In this document: one piece after another, positions 62,367-64,000 of the stretch | How positions within the stretch are numbered: the stretch's first letter is position 1 | How the letters are laid out: each line of letters starts with the position of its first letter | NCBI GenBank assembly: GCA_963559605.1 | Contig: CAUWLL010000003.1 | Location: forward strand, 35,035-99,034 | DNA: 64,000 bases | DNA from: Dorea_D sp963559605 | GTDB lineage: Bacteria > Bacillota > Clostridia > Lachnospirales > Lachnospiraceae | Direction of reading: 5' to 3' | Position numbers and translations under genes: made by a program | The notes under the pieces: model-generated | Databases searched by the model: none | Told to the model about the DNA's origin: nothing | Seen by the model: the letters and a program-made list of their open reading frames with translations, nothing else

Positions 62367-62806
62367 CACTCCACCTCCAGTACCCCTGGATTATCGAAAA
62401 TGTTTCCTGCCACTTCTGTCTGATAACCCCAATAGTTATCAAAATCAACCGTTAATCCATCCCCATTCATAACAAATCTTGCGGTATCTTCTTCCCATTC
62501 GCACACAAAACAACCAACTTCATCTGGAAGTTCTACAATATCATTCTCCCAAATCTTCTTACCGTTCTTATCGTTAAGTCCGGTGTACTGGCAGATGGTG
62601 TCGGAATCGATTTCAATTCCCCTCCATTCTGTTATGTGTTTATGTACAGAACGCAATCTTTCTTTATCGTAACTTTCCGATGTTATCCACATTCTTTTCA
62701 TTCCGCCAAAAATATTCTGGATTAAATCGCCTTCCACCCACCGTTCTTCTTTTGGAAGCTTTCTCCAGTCTTTTCTCTTTGCTCTAAAACGTATTTCTCT
62801 ATTCAT
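62366..62806 (-). CDS. YopX family protein (phage)
   Basis: About 146 residues with the YopX opening REIRFRAKRKDWRKLPKEERWVEGDLI (split) and the middle QYTGLNDKNGKKIWENDIVE, typical of this Gram-positive phage family. Function unknown. AGGAG lies before ATG 62806; a second ATG at 62809 is too close to it. Confidence 0.87.
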   Translation of the reverse strand: MNREIRFRAKRKDWRKLPKEERWVEGDLIQNIFGGMKRMWITSESYDKERLRSVHKHITEWRGIEIDSDTICQYTGLNDKNGKKIWENDIVELPDEVGCFVCEWEEDTARFVMNGDGLTVDFDNYWGYQTEVAGNIFDNPGVLEVE

Positions 62807-62809
62807 CAT

Positions 62810-63121
62810 TTACTCCTCACAAAAATCAATAATTTCAATACCAACTATCATATCATTCATATCTTCTGCGTCTCCTCTACACTCTAATGTCTTCCCGTTT
62901 TTATCCTTCAAAACGCAAGAAAAATAATCTAAATCTTCATGGTATTCCAGTTGACAATCGTTATCAAGGAAATCATCCTCACATTCAAAGTCAAAATCTA
63001 AAATATCTCTGCCTTTGCAGTTTCCACCAACTCGCTTAATAATGTGTCCTTTGTATTCCCATTGTTGTAGTGTTATTTTTACTGTATGCATTCCTTCAAT
63101 ATTTGGATCATAGTTTTTCAT
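62810..63121 (-). CDS. DUF5406-like phage protein
   Basis: A 103-residue protein, MKNYDPNIEGMHTVKITLQQ then EYKGHIIKRVGGNCKGRDIL, which I recall as DUF5406. It is strongly acidic with several cysteines. The open frame continues to 63286, but ATG 63121 has AGGAGA eight bases upstream and overlaps the Lar stop (ATGA). Function unknown. Confidence 0.72.
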   Translation of the reverse strand: MKNYDPNIEGMHTVKITLQQWEYKGHIIKRVGGNCKGRDILDFDFECEDDFLDNDCQLEYHEDLDYFSCVLKDKNGKTLECRGDAEDMNDMIVGIEIIDFCEE

Positions 63122-63303
63122 TCTTCCACTCTCCTGTTCCATGCTTGTGTTGCTTCTTCTTTTGTAGAAAAAGGGTATGTACAAGGTATTGTTGCACATG
63201 TCACTTTGCTCAAAGCACATTCTACATACCAACTTTCTGTACTTTTGCAAAAGTACACTTCCGCTTCCCCACCACAGAACGGGCATTTCTTTAGTTCTTC
63301 CAT
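63118..63303 (-). CDS. Lar family restriction-alleviation protein
   Basis: A 61-residue zinc-ribbon protein: CPFCGGEAEV at the start, then the second Cys pair and the end EEATQAWNRRVEE, the Lar signature. E. coli Rac Lar modulates type I restriction; many phage homologues are only named by similarity. Four-base overlap with the next gene. Confidence 0.82.
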   Translation of the reverse strand: MEELKKCPFCGGEAEVYFCKSTESWYVECALSKVTCATIPCTYPFSTKEEATQAWNRRVEE

Positions 63304-63522
63304 TTATACTCGCTCCTTTATTCTCTTAACTAACATTTCCAATAAAATTCTTATTACAGATAAGGATGTTAGGATTAAAAAACTTCTCATTGAGAAAACA
63401 AGCATTTTATAAAATGCATTTTCGTTTCCAAATCCCAAACAAATTAATCCTATAAGAGAAATTATTCCACTTATAATGCATCCGTCTGTAAAATGTTTTT
63501 TAAGCTTATCTAATAGTTTCAT
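63304..63522 (-). CDS. Small two-helix membrane protein
   Basis: A 72-residue protein with two hydrophobic segments (about 15-31 and 40-60) between basic ends (MKLLDKLKKHF and VKRIKERV). Not recognised. AAAGGTG precedes the ATG. Directly upstream of Lar. The size could suit a phage exclusion or holin-like protein, but nothing more supports that. Confidence 0.6.
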   Translation of the reverse strand: MKLLDKLKKHFTDGCIISGIISLIGLICLGFGNENAFYKMLVFSMRSFLILTSLSVIRILLEMLVKRIKERV

Positions 63523-63546
63523 TTTTCACCTTTCCGAGTCTTTTGC

Positions 63547-63591
63547 GAGTTAACTCGTAAGAAAACTCGTATGGAACTCAACTCATAACTC
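63547..63591. repeat. Cluster of AACTC words with a palindrome
   Basis: CGAGTTAACTCG (63546-63557) is a 12-bp palindrome; AACTC recurs at 63552, 63564, 63575, 63580 and 63587. The spacing is irregular. It lies just upstream of the small membrane protein gene and looks like a multi-site operator or iteron array. Confidence 0.5.
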
Positions 63592-63614
63592 AATTACTCA
63601 ACTATAACGCACTT

Positions 63615-63638
63615 TTAAAACGTTATAACACGTTTTAA
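63615..63638 (-). terminator. Inverted repeat at the end of the zinc-ribbon gene
   Basis: TTAAAACG (63615-63622) and CGTTTTAA (63631-63638) around TTATAACA; overlaps the stop codon. Confidence 0.45.
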
Positions 63639-63838
63639 TGCACTTCCGACCAATCAAGACGCTGACCGCATACTTTACAATAATCTGCTTGAATCGGAAC
63701 AATCGTTTTACATTTCGGACATTTGTAATGAATTAAATTATATCCGGCAGCGTTTGGTTTCATAGGCAACTGCTTTTCTAGTGCTTCGATTGCTGTTTTA
63801 TAATATTTTGGAACATGCTTAAATCTCCTTACTTCCAT
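63635..63838 (-). CDS. Small zinc-ribbon protein of the element
   Basis: About 67 residues. A helical start (RRFKHVPKYYKTAIEALEKQ) is followed by CPKCKTIVPIQADYCKVCGQRLDW, a four-cysteine zinc ribbon. Similar small proteins are common in Lachnospiraceae phages. The start is ambiguous: ATG 63838 is chosen, with GTG 63850 and TTG 63853 also open. Confidence 0.65.
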   Translation of the reverse strand: MEVRRFKHVPKYYKTAIEALEKQLPMKPNAAGYNLIHYKCPKCKTIVPIQADYCKVCGQRLDWSEVH

Positions 63839-63862
63839 ATCTAATAACACCAATTTAAAATG

Positions 63863-63895
63863 TTATATCGCTTCTCTAACTTTCTTTTCGTCCAT
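63863..63895 (-). CDS. Ten-codon ORF behind a strong ribosome site
   Basis: ATG at 63895 follows AGGAGG by seven bases and encodes MDEKKVREAI then TAA. It lies 24 bases before the zinc-ribbon ATG. It could be a leader peptide or the remains of a longer gene. Evidence is the ribosome site only. Confidence 0.3.
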   Translation of the reverse strand: MDEKKVREAI

Positions 63896-63961
63896 CTTTT
63901 CGCCTCCTATTGAACCAAAATTGTTTTTAATCTAAAATTCCTCCAATTTTTTGACTAAATC

Positions 63962-64000
63962 TCAGTTTAATGACCATTCAGGCTTTTCATCTGGTTCGAT
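63962..64000 (-). CDS. C-terminal end of a gene running off the right edge
   Basis: The last 12 codons IEPDEKPEWSLN and a TGA (63964-63962) are visible in the frame matching the downstream gene order. Too short to identify. Confidence 0.35.
   Translation of the reverse strand: MEPDEKPEWSLN

Larger units (their letters stand above)
59835..64000. mobile_element. Integrated element (prophage-like), left end; continues past the window
   Basis: From the ychF start onward all genes are short, tightly packed and phage-like, on the minus strand: integrase, excisionase-like, DUF551, unknown, YopX, DUF5406, Lar, small membrane and zinc-ribbon proteins. Base composition is more AT-rich than upstream. 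The left attachment site should lie in 59835-59910. No capsid, terminase or conjugation gene is seen, so prophage rather than ICE is inferred from YopX, DUF551 and Lar. Confidence 0.8.

Overview
The window looks like chromosome from an anaerobic, low-to-moderate GC Firmicute of the Lachnospiraceae (Clostridia) type. The evidence is pyruvate:ferredoxin oxidoreductase, ATP-dependent PEP carboxykinase, DUF1836, DUF975, DUF6465 and DUF6320 proteins, T-box leaders before pheST and tyrS, a SpoIID-type protein and a PdaA-like deacetylase. Codon use and neighbours fit Dorea/Mediterraneibacter-like gut bacteria, but I cannot fix the genus. Most genes lie on the minus strand. No rRNA, tRNA or CRISPR array was recognised.

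Layout. 1-5615: helicase pcrA (cut by the left edge), cysteine desulfidase, DUF1836 protein, an orphan substrate-binding lipoprotein, a BaiA-like short-chain dehydrogenase behind a 13-bp-arm palindrome, and a PdaA-like deacetylase. 5667-14397: acyltransferase/esterase pair, DUF975, ABC-F ATPase and two tandem PTS Enzyme I paralogues. 14641: cold-shock protein. 23031 down to 14935: a long minus-strand unit under a Phe T-box: pheS, pheT, sppA, RDD protein, queA, YitT protein and finally a small protein with an in-frame TGA followed by a SECIS-like hairpin, which I read as an unannotated selenoprotein. 23035-27378: YihY, SpoIID/LytB, an independently transcribed structured RNA (6S-like candidate) and pckA. 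27466-32516: leuCD, an NhaC-type antiporter with a C-terminal frameshift, thrC and a small membrane protein. 32613-35065: Fur-boxed feoAB. 35122-42851: PHP protein, membrane proteins, DUF6465 protein, niaR-yitT and a three-gene transporter operon. 42995-44044: rplM-rpsI. 44182-51145: MATE pump, lipoprotein, GH13 enzyme, M15 peptidase, zinc-ribbon protein, tyrS with T-box. 51178-54041: a putative metal-handling trio (DUF5714 and two COG0523 GTPases). 54104-59834: nifJ, lgt, ychF.

From about 59835 to the right edge the sequence changes to the early region of a prophage or related integrative element: tyrosine integrase, an excisionase-like protein with an extra HTH domain, then short overlapping phage-type genes (DUF551, YopX, DUF5406, Lar).

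The strongest new observations are the selenoprotein at 14972-15343, the structured RNA at 25370-25597, a promoter-palindrome-hairpin locus without a convincing gene at 36921-37185, the COG0523/DUF5714 trio with its His/Cys repeat array, and the HTH-excisionase fusion. Everything is read from sequence by eye and recalled family knowledge; no database search was run.
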